DNA of 64,000 nt. Source: Leptodactylus fallax (taxonomy: Eukaryota > Chordata > Amphibia > Anura > Leptodactylidae). This document shows, in pieces, positions 24,004-35,169 of the stretch. The translations under genes were made by a program, and so were the position numbers. Location of the stretch: NCBI GenBank assembly GCA_947044405.1, contig CAMRHE010000352.1, forward strand, positions 868,001 to 932,000, in the 5' to 3' direction. Within the stretch, counting starts at the first letter, position 1, and every line of letters starts with the position of its first letter. The notes under the pieces are model-generated. The model searched no databases. It was not told where the DNA came from and saw only the letters and a list, made by a program, of their open reading frames with translations.

Positions 24004-24949
24004 CCAAAACCAGGAGCCATCTATGTCCAGACACAAGTCACCGAAGGGAAGAAGGTTCACGTCTCGCACCCGTCTGCAAGATGTGCCATAGTCTCATTGA
24101 TGCTGTACCTGAGTGATTGCCGGTGAGACCATCACAGTGTTTCTCTGAAGTATTTATCCTGTCCCGCCAGAATTGTTTAAAGACCTCTTTTTCTGTGGTT
24201 ATAGTGTATATAATAACTTTAGCTTTAGTTTGCCTCTTATGCTCTTATGGGGTGACTAGTAACCTTTTCTTTGCTTTGTGGCGGATGTCGTCCTGCACGC
24301 AGCGGCAGCCGGGGTTGGTGATATTGTACTACTATTTGGAGGCTTGGGCAGTAGTCTGCTCAGGGCCTTTCTAATTCCTATTGCTCATCGCCGCCTAGGT
24401 GGTCGTGGGGCGCACGCTTTGCTGAATTGCCATGTTTTATCCGTGTTCTTCATGTCTAATGGAACCTATTTCCCTACCTTAGCTAACACATGAGGAGTGG
24501 AGAGAAATTCATTCCCGATCAGACCTATCTTCTTTTTTCCCCCCACCTATTAGTAACTAACGACTCTTAGTTGAGAGATTGGCGAGATAGTTTAAGGTTC
24601 TTCCCGCCTTTATCTCCCCGTCCCTTCCTCACTTCTTCCCTCTCGTACCCGCTGATCGCATCTTTTCCCTCTTTAGTCCCCCCCCCTTTCAATCTCTCTC
24701 GTCTTTCCCATCGTACTGTTTAACTCACATCTCTGATCTTCTCTAACCGGCTCCCCTTTCCTCCTCAACCCCTTCCCCCCTCTTTCGCCTATTTTGTCCG
24801 TTCTTTTCTTTTCTTGCTTCCACTCTGCCTCCCCACCAGAACAGACCGAGTGGTCAGACCCACCTCCGTTCTCCTGAGGCTCGACTAGAAAGCTCTACAG
24901 CCGGTTCATGCCCACCATCCCCACTACCTGAACTGCCTGGTCTGTAGCC
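24004..24949 (+). other. LINE inter-ORF region
   Basis: Pyrimidine-rich between 24530 and 24830 (many CCCCTTTC/TCTC runs). No coding sequence. The length of nearly 950 bp is long for an L1 spacer. Confidence 0.6.
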
Positions 24950-25487
24950 ATGACAACTGTGATAGTGACGAATTTCAATGTCAATGGTCTGAACACGCCA
25001 CAGAAACGACACAGTGTTCTGAGACTGCTTAGGAAATTGAGATCTGGAATTGTGATGTTGCAAGAGACCCACCTAAAAACTGGAAGGCAACCCTCCTTTC
25101 CAAGACATCCATATCCACAAAGTTACTTTAACTCACACCCATCTTCAGCTTCCAAAGGTATTGCAATTGTGATTCATCATACTGTCCCCTTCTCATGTGC
25201 GGCCCAGCATGCTGATGCAGACAGAAGATACCGCTTTTTGAGAGGCACCATAGCCTCCAGACCAGTGACCATTGCCACAATGTACGCCCCAAACCATGTC
25301 CAGGTCCCCTGGCTAAAGTCTGCTCTGTGTGACCTCCAACTGTTTGCCATCGACGATATTATCTTAGGAGGCGACTTTAATCTCACACTGAACCCCAACC
25401 ATGACTCCTCGACAGGACGGTCCGCAGTCCCACAAAGAGCCCTCAGCAGTCTCCAAAAAAGTCTACAGGATATGCAACTGTTAGATA

Positions 25488-27552
25488 CAGTGCCTTGCGA
25501 AAGTATTTGGCCCCCTTGAACTTTTCAACCTTTTGCCACATTTCAGGCTTCAAACATAAGGATATAAAATTTAAATTTTTGGGTGAAGAATCAAAAAATT
25601 GCACAAGCATAAGACACACACAAAACTATGCAAAGTTAGCACATGTGCATGGAGTTTATCAAAGCTTGCACCCAATTAGTAAATCACGCCAGAAAATGAA
25701 AGGGCATAAGGCACAAAAGGCATAACTGCGCAAAATTTCACTGAAAAGAGGTGCATTTGATAAATAACCCCCAGTGTCTCAATTTAAGCGGCTAAGCTCC
25801 CCTCTCAGCTGGTGAAAATTGGCCTGTTTAAAATTTTGTGTTTTTATACACCCTCTAGTAAACATCTTATTAAAGTGTACATGAAAACTTATTATGTTGT
25901 AGTCACCTAGATGGCCCCCAGTCTCCACTTTTGACAAACTGTCAGGTCTGTTTGTCAAAATTCAGTATACAAATGTCTCCCCTCTTATTGGATCCTGCAA
26001 TAGTTGTGAAAGGTACCTGTTTGTGCCTGTGTTCCTGCCATCAGTTTATAAATGAGTTAGTTTTTTTCATACATACAGTGCCATACAGTGGGACACAATT
26101 GTGAAGTGGAACGAAATTTATTGGTTATTTTAAACTTTTGTAAAAAATAAAAAACTGAAAAGCGGGACGTGCAATATTATTCGGCCCCTTTACTTTCAGT
26201 GCCGCAAACTCACTCCAGAAGTTCAGTGAGGATCTCTGAATAAACCAATGTCCTAAATGACTGATGATGATAAATATAATCCACCTGCATGTAATCAAGT
26301 CTCTGTATAAATGCACCTGCTCTGTGATAGTCTCAGGGTTCGGTTTAAAGCGCAGAGAGCATCATGAAGACTAAGGAACACACCAGAAAGGTCCGTGATA
26401 CTGTTGTGGAGAAGTTTAAAGCCGGATTTGGATACAAAAAGATTTCCCAAACTTTAAACATCCCAAGGATCACTGTGCAAGTAATCATATTGAAATGAAA
26501 GGAGTATCAGACCACTGCAAATCTACCAAGACTCGGCCATCCTTCTAAACTTTCATCTCAAACAAGGAGAAGACTGATCAGAGATGCAGCCAAGAGGCCC
26601 ATGATCACTCTGGATGAACTGCAGAGATCTACAGCTGAGGTGGGAGAGTCTGTCCATAGTACAACAATCAGTCGTACACTGCACAAATCTGGCCTTTATG
26701 GAAGAGTGGCAAGAAGAAAGCCATTTCTCAAAGATATCCATAAAAAGTCTCGTTTAAAGTTTGCCACAAGCCACCTGGGAGACACACCAAACATTTGGAA
26801 GAAGGTGCTCTGGTCAGATGAAACCAAAATTGAACTTTTTGGCCACAATGCAAAACGATATGTTTGGCATAAAAGCAACACAGCTCATCACCCTGAACAC
26901 ACCATCCCCACTGTCAAACATGGTGGTGGCAGCATCATGGTTTGGGCCTGCTTTTCTTCAGCAGGAACAGGGAAGATGGTTAAAATTGATGGGAAGATGG
27001 ATAGAGCCAAATACAGGACCATTCTGGAAGAAAACCTGTTGGAGTCTCAAAAGACCTGAGACTGGGACGAAGATTTATCTTCCAACAAGACAATGATCCC
27101 AAACATAAAGCAAAATCTACAATGGAATGGTTCACAAATAAACATTTGGAATCCGTGGAAAGAGCTGAAAACTGCTGTTCACAAACGCTCTCCATCCAAC
27201 CTCAATGAGCTCGAGCTGTTTTCCAAGGAAGAATGGGCAAGAATTTCAGTTTCTCGATGTGCAAAACTGATAGAGACATACCCCAAGCGACTTGCAGCTG
27301 TAATCGCAGCAAAAGGTGGCACTACAAAGTATTAACTTAAAAGTGGGGATAATTTGGCACGCCCCACTTTTCAGTTTTTATTTTTTACAAAAGTTTAAAA
27401 TATCCAATAAATTTCGTTCCACTTCACGTTTGTGTCTCCTTTGTTGTTGATTCTTCACCAAAAATTAAAATTTTATATCCGTAGGTTTGAAGCCTGAAAT
27501 GTGGCAAAAGGTTGAAAAGTTCAAGGGGGCCGAATACTTTCGCAAGGCACTG
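25488..27552 (+). mobile_element. Chimeric Tc1-C element carrying 486 bp from the preceding eya2 intron
   Basis: Inserted at TA (25486-25487 / 27553-27554). It consists of a left TIR piece (25488 to about 25595), a block 25597-26082 colinear with 10330-10815, and then Tc1-C sequence from the equivalent of about 10921 to the right TIR. The block has the same length (486 bp) and about six mismatches. It ends with CATACATA plus CAGTGCC, that is, the flank and first 7 bp of the Tc1-C at 10809. The composite therefore copies that insertion junction. Confidence 0.88.
26364..27335 (+). pseudogene. Tc1-C transposase, second copy, disabled
   Basis: Same gene as at 11197-12232. A TGG-to-TGA stop lies at about 26498 (IEMKGV in place of LKWKEY). 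A 1-bp loss at about 27045 (GAGTCTCAAAAG) shifts the frame. A deletion of about 45 bp near 27145 removes the SPDLNPxE block with the catalytic Glu. The first two Asp boxes (WSDETKIELFG at about 26815; NDPKHKAKS at about 27090) persist. Confidence 0.88.
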
Positions 27553-30500
27553 TATATGGCGCATGTTACACCCAACGACAAAAGGCTACTCGCATTTCTC
27601 ACCTAAATACGCCTCGCACCAGAGGCTCGACTATATCTTGTCATCCTCTCTTCTGGCTCAACTGGCGGATAGTGCTTCCATAGATTGTATGAGCATATCG
27701 GACCACGCTCCTGTCTCCAGTTCTCTTACATTACCAGAACTAACTCCGCGTCAGTGGTCCTGGCGCCTCAACGAGAGGCTGTTAGATGATGCGTCGCTTC
27801 TACAGGAGATTACAGCCAAGCTGCAGGAGTTCTTTCAACTAAATCTCACCCCGGAAGTTTCAGCAGGCACAGTCTGGGAAGCCCACAAGTCATATGTCAG
27901 AGGCCTACTGATTGCCAAAGCCTCAGCCCTCAAGAAATCTCGACGAAAAGAAGACTCCCTGTTGGGGCAGATTGCTGCCATTGAGAGTACATAAGCGTCA
28001 GCGATTGGACACACTACAGTCAAATCTAGTGTCTCTGAGAGAGAAACTGAAGCGTATACTCCATCGTCAGGCGTCAAAACACCTCCGCTTCTATAAGCTA
28101 CGATGCGCATGGAGATAAAGGAGGGCGCCTGATGTCCCATCTGATTAAGCGGACGAAGGCCAAGGCTCACATCTCAGAGGTAAAGACCTCTTCTGGCCTC
28201 CTTGAGAAGTCCACTCCGGGAATTGCCAAAGCCTTCAAGACTTTTTACACTGACCTATACAATCTCCGCAAAGAGGAGACCAGCAGCGACCGTCACTCCC
28301 GCTCATCACGGACAGCAGCATTCCTCGAATCCCTTCAGCTCCCGCGACTGAACATGGAGGAAGCAGAACAGCTGACGGCCCCAATTACACTATCGGAGCT
28401 ACAAAAAGTCATAGCAACCTCTCTTTGTTATGTATTGATCTCTTCGCTGGGGGTGCTCTGCCCAAACAGACACAAGAAGCCCACATTGCACTTATTGCCA
28501 AAGAAGGAAAAGACCCGTTGTATGCAGCAGCTATCGCCCCATTTCTCTGCTGAAACTAGACCTCAAAATATGGGCCAAGCTGCTCGCCTTGCAGCTGCAA
28601 GAATTCTTACCCAAACTTATCAATGAGGAACAGTCTGGGTTTGTGAAAAGTCGTGAGGGCAAAGACAACACCCACAGGTTGTTACACGCCATCGATCTAA
28701 CCCACAAAACCAAATGTCTGCTAGTCCTTCTCGGCGTAGATGCCGAGAAGGCTTTTGACAGGGTCTGCTGGGACTACATGACAGCTGCTCTCTCTGCCTT
28801 TGGCCTGCCAGAAGAATTTGTATATTTCTTGGTTCGGCAGAAAGAACCTCCTCCAAACATATGTGATACCGAAACTGCTCTACGTCCTTCAAATGTTGCC
28901 GATTTATCTCCCCACCGCCTTTGTTAGCTCTATTAGGTCCATGTTTAATCATTATGTATGGACAGGGAAGCCGGCGAGAATTGCACATCGACTTCTCATT
29001 CAACAAAGAGATAAAGGGGGGCATCTCCCTGCCGGATTTTACCAACATATACAAGGCAAATCTCCTACAGACCTGGCTGTCCCTGGTCTCTCCAACCAAG
29101 TGCATGGCTATTAGACAAATGGCAGATCAACTGCATGGCCCAGGCCTAAATCGCCTCTTATGGCTACCTGATCCCAAATCTCTAAAAAGCCCATCTTTTG
29201 CACCATTGTTAAGAGGCCCCTGTATGGCTTGGCAGGAATATCATTGGCTCCTAGCTCCAGTGCCATCCCTAGTCTTCCCAGCTGACCTTCTTCCACATCT
29301 GACCTCCAAAGATAGCTCTGCATATGAAGATTTTTGGTTCCATCTCCGAAACAAGGCACTGGGGGATCTATTCCACAGAAACACACCAATCTCCATTGAC
29401 TCTTTGCGGTCTCTCATGCCTGTTGCCAAGGTCACGCACCTCCATTACCTACATTTTCACTGGTGCGCTAAAGCCCTTCCGAACGTATCCCTGCTGGACA
29501 GAGACTTGACACAATTTGAAAAAGTGTACCTCTCCAAGGTCCGCTCCACCCGGAAACTCGCCTATTGCAAAACCCTCATGACTGCTGCCTCAACTTCCCC
29601 CACACCTGCCTATATTTTTTGGGGGGAAAGAGAACTAGGTCAAACTCTTACAGAAGCTGAAGTCACCTTTACACTTCATCACTCTCATTGATTTTCCCCA
29701 TGTATCAGATTGCAGGAGATGCACTTCAAATTGTTGGCCAGGTGGTACAAAACACCGGAGTGGCTCCATGCATACAAACTCTTGGTTATGAACCTATGTT
29801 GGAGATGTCAAGCGACTAAAGGCTCCTACCTTCACATATGGTGGCAATGCGACTTAATCACTCCATACTGGTTGGAGGTCCAATCGGTCATTAGGAAAGT
29901 AACATCTTCAACTTTCGACCTGACCCCAGCGATGATAATCTTCTCCATTCCGCAACTAGGTTTCTCTCCATCCAAGACAGACCTCACCACTCACCTTCTA
30001 GAAGCGGCTAAGTCGATTATACCCTTGTACTGGCTCCAGTCTTCCATCCCTCCGACCACTGCATGGCTGACAAAAGTCGACCAGATTGTCCAGTTCGAGG
30101 AGCTTCTCAGCTGGTCTCGCTTCTCCCATGACAAATTCCTCAAACACTGGTCGCCCTGGCTCAAGTTCTGCAACACCACCGTCAACTCGGAAATCCTCCT
30201 GACTTCTGGTGTCATCTGAGAGTCTCTATCTTCTTCTCCTTTTCCTTCTTTTATCTTCTCTCTCTCCTCTCCCCCCCCCTTCTTATTCTTCTTCTTGTTT
30301 ATCTTCTTCCTCCTCTTCTCCTCCCTCTTCCCCTATCTCTTCCCTCCCACCCTCCGCACTTCCTTTTATTTAAACTTGTTTAATTTTAAGTTAACCAATT
30401 TTAATTTTATTTCATCTCATTTTATTACATTTTTATTCCTTTTTCTGTCTTACTTATTTTATTCTTTAATCTGAGAATTGCAGTGTTACATGCTCAGTAT

Positions 30501-30625
30501 GTTTCTTGAGTTATTGACTGTTATGTTGCTGAATTCACAGTTGATTGACAACTTTTGTACGCATTTAAAATTGTAAAACTCTAATAAAAAGTGATTTTCA
30601 AAAAAAAAAGAAGTGGTTAACAGTC

Positions 30626-31185
30626 CTGCTGTTGTGGGCAGCAGATAGTGATTTCAACTAATTTAATACAATGCTTGAACACAAAGCTATCCGCTCCATT
30701 ATTCCGCTTGTAACTGATGGCAGGGAGGAGCGATGAGTGCCAAACCATAGACATCATTGCAGCCGGAGCCTGCTGGTCCATGGGAAAGGGGTTAGTTGAA
30801 TATTGTTTGTTTGTTTGTTTTTTCTTTTTCTTTATGTAATATTGTTGACTGAGGGGGAAGGGGGTCATTTGTGGGGGCTAATTTAGGAAAACTAAATTGT
30901 GGGTTTGGGCTCACTTAAGAAATGTTTGAACGGCGCCTCCAAATCTATTAAAATGGTTCTGCCTATCTACCAAAAGCTCCACTGTCTTATTCCTGCTGCA
31001 ACCCTCGTATACCTCACAACCTTATTTTGTCGTTCACTACATGCTCACAAGTAATAACAATAAAAAATGCTGTACTTTTTTAGAGGAACCGGACAATAAC
31101 ACTTTGCTTTTCATGGGACTAACCTATTTGCTCTTATATGAATTTGCTTCAAGACATTGTAATTATTGATTTTCCATAATTTAAG
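30626..31185. other. eya2 intron before the second exon
   Basis: Follows the LINE target duplication. It contains a TTTG-type microsatellite (30807-30825) and ends in the acceptor CCATAATTTAAG. No other feature. Confidence 0.5.
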
Positions 31186-31300
31186 GACTGATTGGAACTC
31201 CCAAGAGAGAGACTTGGCTGCAGATAAGAGCGGAGATGGAGGCCCTGACTGATCTGTGGCTGACACATGCACTCAAGGCTCTAAACCTCATACATTCCAG
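31186..31300 (+). CDS. eya2: eya2 exon: Eya-domain helical segment
   Basis: 115-bp exon, acceptor TTTAAG, donor CAG|GTGAGA. Its first two bases complete the Gly codon split from 12778. It reads [20 protein letters not shown], then [18 protein letters not shown], and ends in phase 2 (AG|G, Arg). [11 protein letters not shown] and [13 protein letters not shown] are Eya2-like; Eya1 has GLLGPAKREAW and SWLTLALKA. This is part of the Eya-domain cap between the catalytic DxDxT region and the HAD core C-terminus. It lies only 43 bp upstream of a 2.9-kb hAT-like insertion that makes up most of the next intron. Confidence 0.95.
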
Positions 31301-31499
31301 GTGAGAGGACAAAGAGCTCAACCAAATGTCTATATCCTGCAGTCAGAGGCGTAGCTAGGGGTTCGGCACGGGGGGGCAAACATATCCAAGTGGGCCCCTA
31401 CCTGGGTGTACCGATGTTATCACTATATGGTGACCACAGATACTGGCTGTACACAGGGCTCTGCATACAGTTTAAGTAAATACAGTACAGGAAAATGTT

Positions 31500-31665
31500 G
31501 TTACTTACAGGTGACGTCTCTGACTATAATCTTTCACATTTCTCGTCTTTTCCATCTGGACCGCCATGACCACTTCTTCCATTCACAACTTGTCTCTGTA
31601 AAGTTTGCAACACAGACATTTTTGGCTCCTCACTTTTCCAGACATGTGACCCACATTTCCCTTGC
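31500..31665 (-). repeat. Dispersed repeat shared with 49012-49180
   Basis: The sequence around CTCTGTAAAGTTTGCAACACAGACAT and GACCGCCATGACCACTTCTTCC appears in reverse complement at 49012-49180. Both copies lie within hAT-like elements and adjoin an ACTTACAGGTGA / TCACCTGTAAGT motif. Confidence 0.75.
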
Positions 31666-31808
31666 CTATACAAAGTCTCCATCCTGCTGCTACCCCAAAT
31701 TATAAAATACATGATATAAAAATCCCCTGTAAACGAATGATACCCCCATATGTATCTTAAATTAACAATGCCCCTTTGTGCCCCTTAATTAATTCCTCCT
31801 GTGTGTCC

Positions 31809-32188
31809 CCTTAAAGGGATTGTTTGGGATCAGAAATAATAATGCAGGCAGCAGGACAGGGTTGTAAATAAAAATGCACTGACCCTTACCTGATCCTCCC
31901 CTCTTTCCCTGCCCTGGGCCAGCCATTACCTTCACTGCACTATTTGTATACGGAGCGGCTGCAGCACTGATGTCAAGTTGACGAGACCGCTGCAGCCAAT
32001 CACCACTCTCTACAGTACAGCAGTATATAGTGTTGGGCCGCTGCGGTTCCACTGTTGTGACATCTCGCTGCAGCCGCTCTGTATACAAGCAAAGGTGACA
32101 GACAGCCCAGTGTAAGTAAAGGGGGGAAAGTACATTATAATGCTCGCCTGCTGCCTGCTTTAAAATGCATGATAGTACAACCCTTTAA
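31809..32188. mobile_element. TTAA MITE inside the hAT-like element
   Basis: TTAA (31809-31812) AAGGGATTGTTTGGGA at the left and CAACCCTTTAA at the right (TTAA 32185-32188). The internal inverted repeat has a GAGCGGCTGCAGC arm and its inverse CTGCAGCCGCTC. Confidence 0.65.
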
Positions 32189-32419
32189 ATTAATAGTGCC
32201 CCTCAATTAAATAATGCCCCTATATCCCCCCCAATTAATAATACTCCTGTATGCCCCCTTAAATCAATAATGTCCCTGTGCACCCCCAATTGATAATACT
32301 CCTGTATGCCCCCTTAAATCAATAATGCCTCCTGTGCCCCCCCCAAAAAATACTCCTGTTTGCCTGCTAATGCCTCAGCTAATAATGCCCCTTAATTAAT
32401 AGTTCTCCTGTATATTCCC
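32189..32419. repeat. Degenerate tandem repeat (TTAATAATGCCCCTGTATGCCCCC type)
   Basis: Roughly 28-bp units, also seen at 31740-31808 and 32868-32980. The nested MITEs therefore split one former array. Confidence 0.6.
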
Positions 32420-32867
32420 TTAAAGGGGTTGTCCAGGAAATGCAGAACTGGTGCAGGAAGCCGGGGAAGGTGAAATATAAAATATAAAAAACAAAAAAAC
32501 AAAACATACTGTCCTGTCCCAGGCACTTCGGTGTCCGCCCGTTGCTGTCAGGTCCAGCGTCACCCGGGGGCTTGTTCTGGCGGAAGTCCTTGCTGCACGT
32601 GGCCTCAGCGGTCACAGGAAAGGACCAGGGATGTCACTCGCATACGTCACTGGTGACTTCCTGGGTCCTTTTTGTGACCACTGAGGCCACAAGTTGGCCT
32701 CAGCAGTCACATGTGGCGAGGACCTCTGCCAGAACAATCCCTTGGGCAGTGATCGACCAGACAATGGTGGGGAACATCGGAGTGCTGGAATATGTTGGGG
32801 TTTTTTTTATGTTTCACCTTCCCCGGCCTCCTGCCCAATTACTGTAATTCCTGGACGACCCCTTTAA
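32420..32867. mobile_element. TTAA MITE inside the hAT-like element, second copy
   Basis: TTAA (32420-32423) AAGGGGTTGTCCAGGAAATG at the left and TTCCTGGACGACCCCTTTAA at the right. The interior is an imperfect palindrome (GTTCTGGCGGAAGTCC with its inverse near 32740). Related to the fragment ending at 48464. Confidence 0.75.
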
Positions 32868-33242
32868 ATCAAAAATGCCCACCTTAAATTAGCATATCCC
32901 AATACCCTCTTACACCGTTACATAAATACTGCCTCCCAATAGCCCCCTTATATTAATAATGCCCCTGCTTGCCCTAATGACCACTTATGGTTATTGGCCC
33001 TTAATATTTTTAAGGCTTCCCACCTCCCCAAAAAAAAACACAACAACAATAATACTGACCTGGCTCCAATTCCCCTGCTTGGACTTGCCACTGCCGACTC
33101 TCCTTGCTGTATCCTGCAGTCTACAAGATGCCGTTACCACAGGACATCTGTGTCCCAGCACAGGCGGCGTTATGTAGTGATGTCATTACACCCGCCTGTG
33201 CCAGGACACTGACGTCTTAATTGTCGCTAGGGAACCTGTGTA

Positions 33243-33375
33243 AGGGTGGGTTCACACTTGCGCCGGAGTCCGCAATGCGTCGCTAACCTTTCGCTATCCA
33301 GTCCCTATACAGTTTCCCAAGATTTTCAGTCGGATTTGTGGCGGACGGACTCCGGCGCAAGTGTGAACCCACCCT
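33243..33375. mobile_element. 133-bp MITE with perfect 30-bp TIRs
   Basis: AGGGTGGGTTCACACTTGCG.. is repeated in exact inverse at the other end over 30 bp. The MITE shares the GTTCACAC core with the larger MITE at 34677-35025. Non-coding. Confidence 0.8.
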
Positions 33376-33484
33376 ATAAGCCTGTGGCCCCCAATCTTTT
33401 TCGCACCAAGGACAAGTTTTCCGCAGCCCGGTGGGGGTGGGGGGGGGGGGGGTTCGGAGGGGTGTCGCAGGGCCACCCCACATC

Positions 33485-33775
33485 TAATAGTGCCCCCCTC
33501 CACGGGTAATAGCCTCCTCACATAAGTAATGCTATTACCTGTGGGGGGCACTATTACTATAATAGTGCTCTAAAAGCACCCCCCATAGGTAATAGTTCCC
33601 TCCCCCACATAAGTAATGATGTTACTTATGGGGGGCACTATTACAGTAATAGTGCCCCCCACAGGTAATAGCCCCCCACATAAGTAATGCTGTTACCTGT
33701 GGGGGGCCACTATTACTGTAATAGTAAGCTAAGAGTAACCCCCTCCCCCCACACACAGGTTATAGTCCCCCTCCC
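33485..33775. repeat. Palindromic minisatellite (GTAATAGTGCCCCCC / inverse)
   Basis: Alternating direct and inverted copies of GGTAATAG, ATAAGTAATG and GGGGGGCACTATTAC give a strongly self-complementary array. Confidence 0.65.
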
Positions 33776-34370
33776 ACACATACCATTCCATATACACTTG
33801 CTTTGTATAGTTATATTGTACTTACAGAGCACTAATGGAGTGGGCGGGGCCTCCTCTTTCATGCAGCCTGTGCGCATCTACTATTTTCTTCCCACTGGAA
33901 ACGTAGAATAGCGGTCAAGGTTTTGGGTGGGACCTCCTCGTGCACACAGCCTGTGCACATCTTCTACTTTCCTCCAGAAACCTTGACCCCCTATTCTATG
34001 GTACCACTAGAAAGAAAATAGTAGATGCACACAGGCTGTGTACAAGAGGAGGTCCTGCTCACCCCATCACTGCTACATGTACAGGTTATAGAACGGCAGA
34101 ACAGAAAGCTAATAGTTTTCTGCTCTGTCATGTATTTCAACTGCATCGGTGTCCTGTACCGATGCCGTTGAAATTTTTATGTGCACATTCGGCGGCCCCG
34201 AAGTGGGCCCCACAAAGTCATTGGGCCCGGGGCCGCCGCCCCCTCTGCCCCCCCCGCTAGCTACGCCTATGCCTGCAGTACATTAATGGTTCGAGAGAAC
34301 CCATTTCATGGAAAAAAGCACCTCTACTCTCATTGTGTCTGATAATTGCTATTTTTTTTTCTATCTTCAG

Positions 34371-34492
34371 GCCCAACTGTGTGAATGTGTTGGTCACCAC
34401 AACCCAGCTCATCCCGGCCATTGCCAAAGTCCTGCTCTATGGGTTGGGCACTGTCTTTCCTATTGAAAATCTTTACAGTGCAACAAAGACGG
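34371..34492 (+). CDS. eya2: eya2 exon: HAD core segment
   Basis: 122-bp exon, acceptor TTTTCTATCTTCAG, donor CGG|GTATGT. It reads, after completing Arg, [20 protein letters not shown] then [20 protein letters not shown], ending in phase 1 (G|GA). [10 protein letters not shown] is the HAD motif II strand and threonine region of Eya proteins. VFPIENxYSATKTGK leads to the motif III lysine region at the start of the next exon. NVLVTTTQ and SATKTGKE fit Eya2 (Eya1 has NILVTTTQ and SATKIGKE). Confidence 0.95.
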
Positions 34493-34533
34493 GTATGTTC
34501 TATCATTAAGGAGCCTGTCAGTGAAAGGGCATT

Positions 34534-34676
34534 TAGGCTATGTTCACATCACCTTTTACAATAAAGTTCATGCTTTTGTTTTAAAAAAAAAAAGTATGCA
34601 AAAGTGTGCCATGTAAAGGACATCTGTTTTACATAGATTTCAATAGTAAAATATATATCATATTGTTTGGACTATA
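34534..34676. repeat. End of a TATGTTCACAT-type MITE
   Basis: TAGGCTATGTTCACATCACC resembles the TIR of the next MITE. The inverse end GATGTGAACCTAGCCT is found at 38768-38783. Confidence 0.4.
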
Positions 34677-35025
34677 AGGGTATGTTCACACAGCGGAAAA
34701 TGAAGAGGAATTCTTATTCATTTTCCGCCGCCGGCATTTTCACTGCGTTCTAGCCGTGACGGGATGATGCAGTGCATCGGCATTCCGTCGTGGCATCCCG
34801 CTGCTGATTAGGTCTGGATGAATGGGCCTAATCAGCAGGGAGTCTCGAGCCGCGGACTCTGTGGCTGAATCAGCCACAGTATCCGCAGCAAGATTGAGCA
34901 GGACTCTTCTTTTTTCCACATCCTGCTGCGATCTCTGCCTCCCATTGAAAACAATGGGAGGCGGATTCTGGGGCGAAATTCGCCCCCAATTCCGCGGCAA
35001 ATATCCTCCATGTGAACACAACCTA
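34677..35025. mobile_element. MITE with AGGGTATGTTCACAC ends
   Basis: Left AGGGTATGTTCACACAGCGG, right inverse ..CATGTGAACACAACCT. The interior (GGGCCTAATCAGCAGGGAGTC, GCCTCCCATTGAAAACAATG) recurs in a diverged fragment at 42365-42655. Non-coding. Confidence 0.65.
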
Positions 35026-35169
35026 AGACGCACTTTTTAGCAAGGAAAACCCTTGACAAAAAATCCCTGTGTCATATTGTCTCACGATGCCTCCTTTAAA
35101 GGGGTATTCCCATCTCAAGGATCCTATCTAATCTGCTAGTTTATGTAAATTCAAGACTTTTCCTAAATA

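Larger units (their letters stand above)
24950..30219 (+). pseudogene. L1-like LINE ORF2, interrupted and internally deleted
   Basis: The endonuclease-reverse transcriptase of the LINE. Endonuclease: NVNGLNTPQKR, MLQETHLK, MYAPNHVQVPW and GGDFNLTLNP (24970-25395). The chimeric Tc1-C breaks it at a TA; the endonuclease resumes at 27555 with QRLDYIL and SDHAPV. In RT, the KSPGPDG block is missing near 28420-28440. NEEQSGFVKSR and VDAEKAFDRVCW (28625-28770) are present. The whole YADD region is deleted between about 28840 and 28870, and several frames alternate. The C-terminal part (28921-30219) retains the conserved LHIWWQC-type block (SYLHIWWQCDLITPYW). It cannot encode an active RT. Confidence 0.88.
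22930..30610 (+). mobile_element. Tx1/L1-like LINE, full length but dead, interrupted by a chimeric Tc1-C
   Basis: Non-LTR retrotransposon with ORF1, a long inter-ORF region and ORF2, ending in AATAAAAAGTGATTTTC and a poly(A) run (30601-30609). A 12-bp exact target duplication, TGGTTAACAGTC, lies at 22918-22929 and 30614-30625, extendable to 17 bp with one mismatch. Tc1-C occupies 25488-27552. The LINE itself is about 5.6 kb. Confidence 0.9.
31344..34271. mobile_element. hAT-like non-autonomous element, 2.9 kb, filling an eya2 intron
   Basis: TIRs CAGAGGCGTAGCTAGGGG (left) and the inverse of CATAGGCGTAGCTAGCGGGG (right), flanked by an exact 8-bp target duplication CCTGCAGT (31336-31343 and 34272-34279), as hAT transposons make. 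No transposase. The interior holds two TTAA MITEs, a perfect small MITE, degenerate AATAATGCCCC-type tandem repeats and a palindromic minisatellite. Related TIRs occur at 46362, 46870, 52107 and 63520. Confidence 0.88.

Noticed and set aside
24004..24949. A third gene between LINE ORF1 and ORF2
   Set aside because: Only short chance frames in a pyrimidine-rich spacer. No motif is shared with other LINE ORFs.
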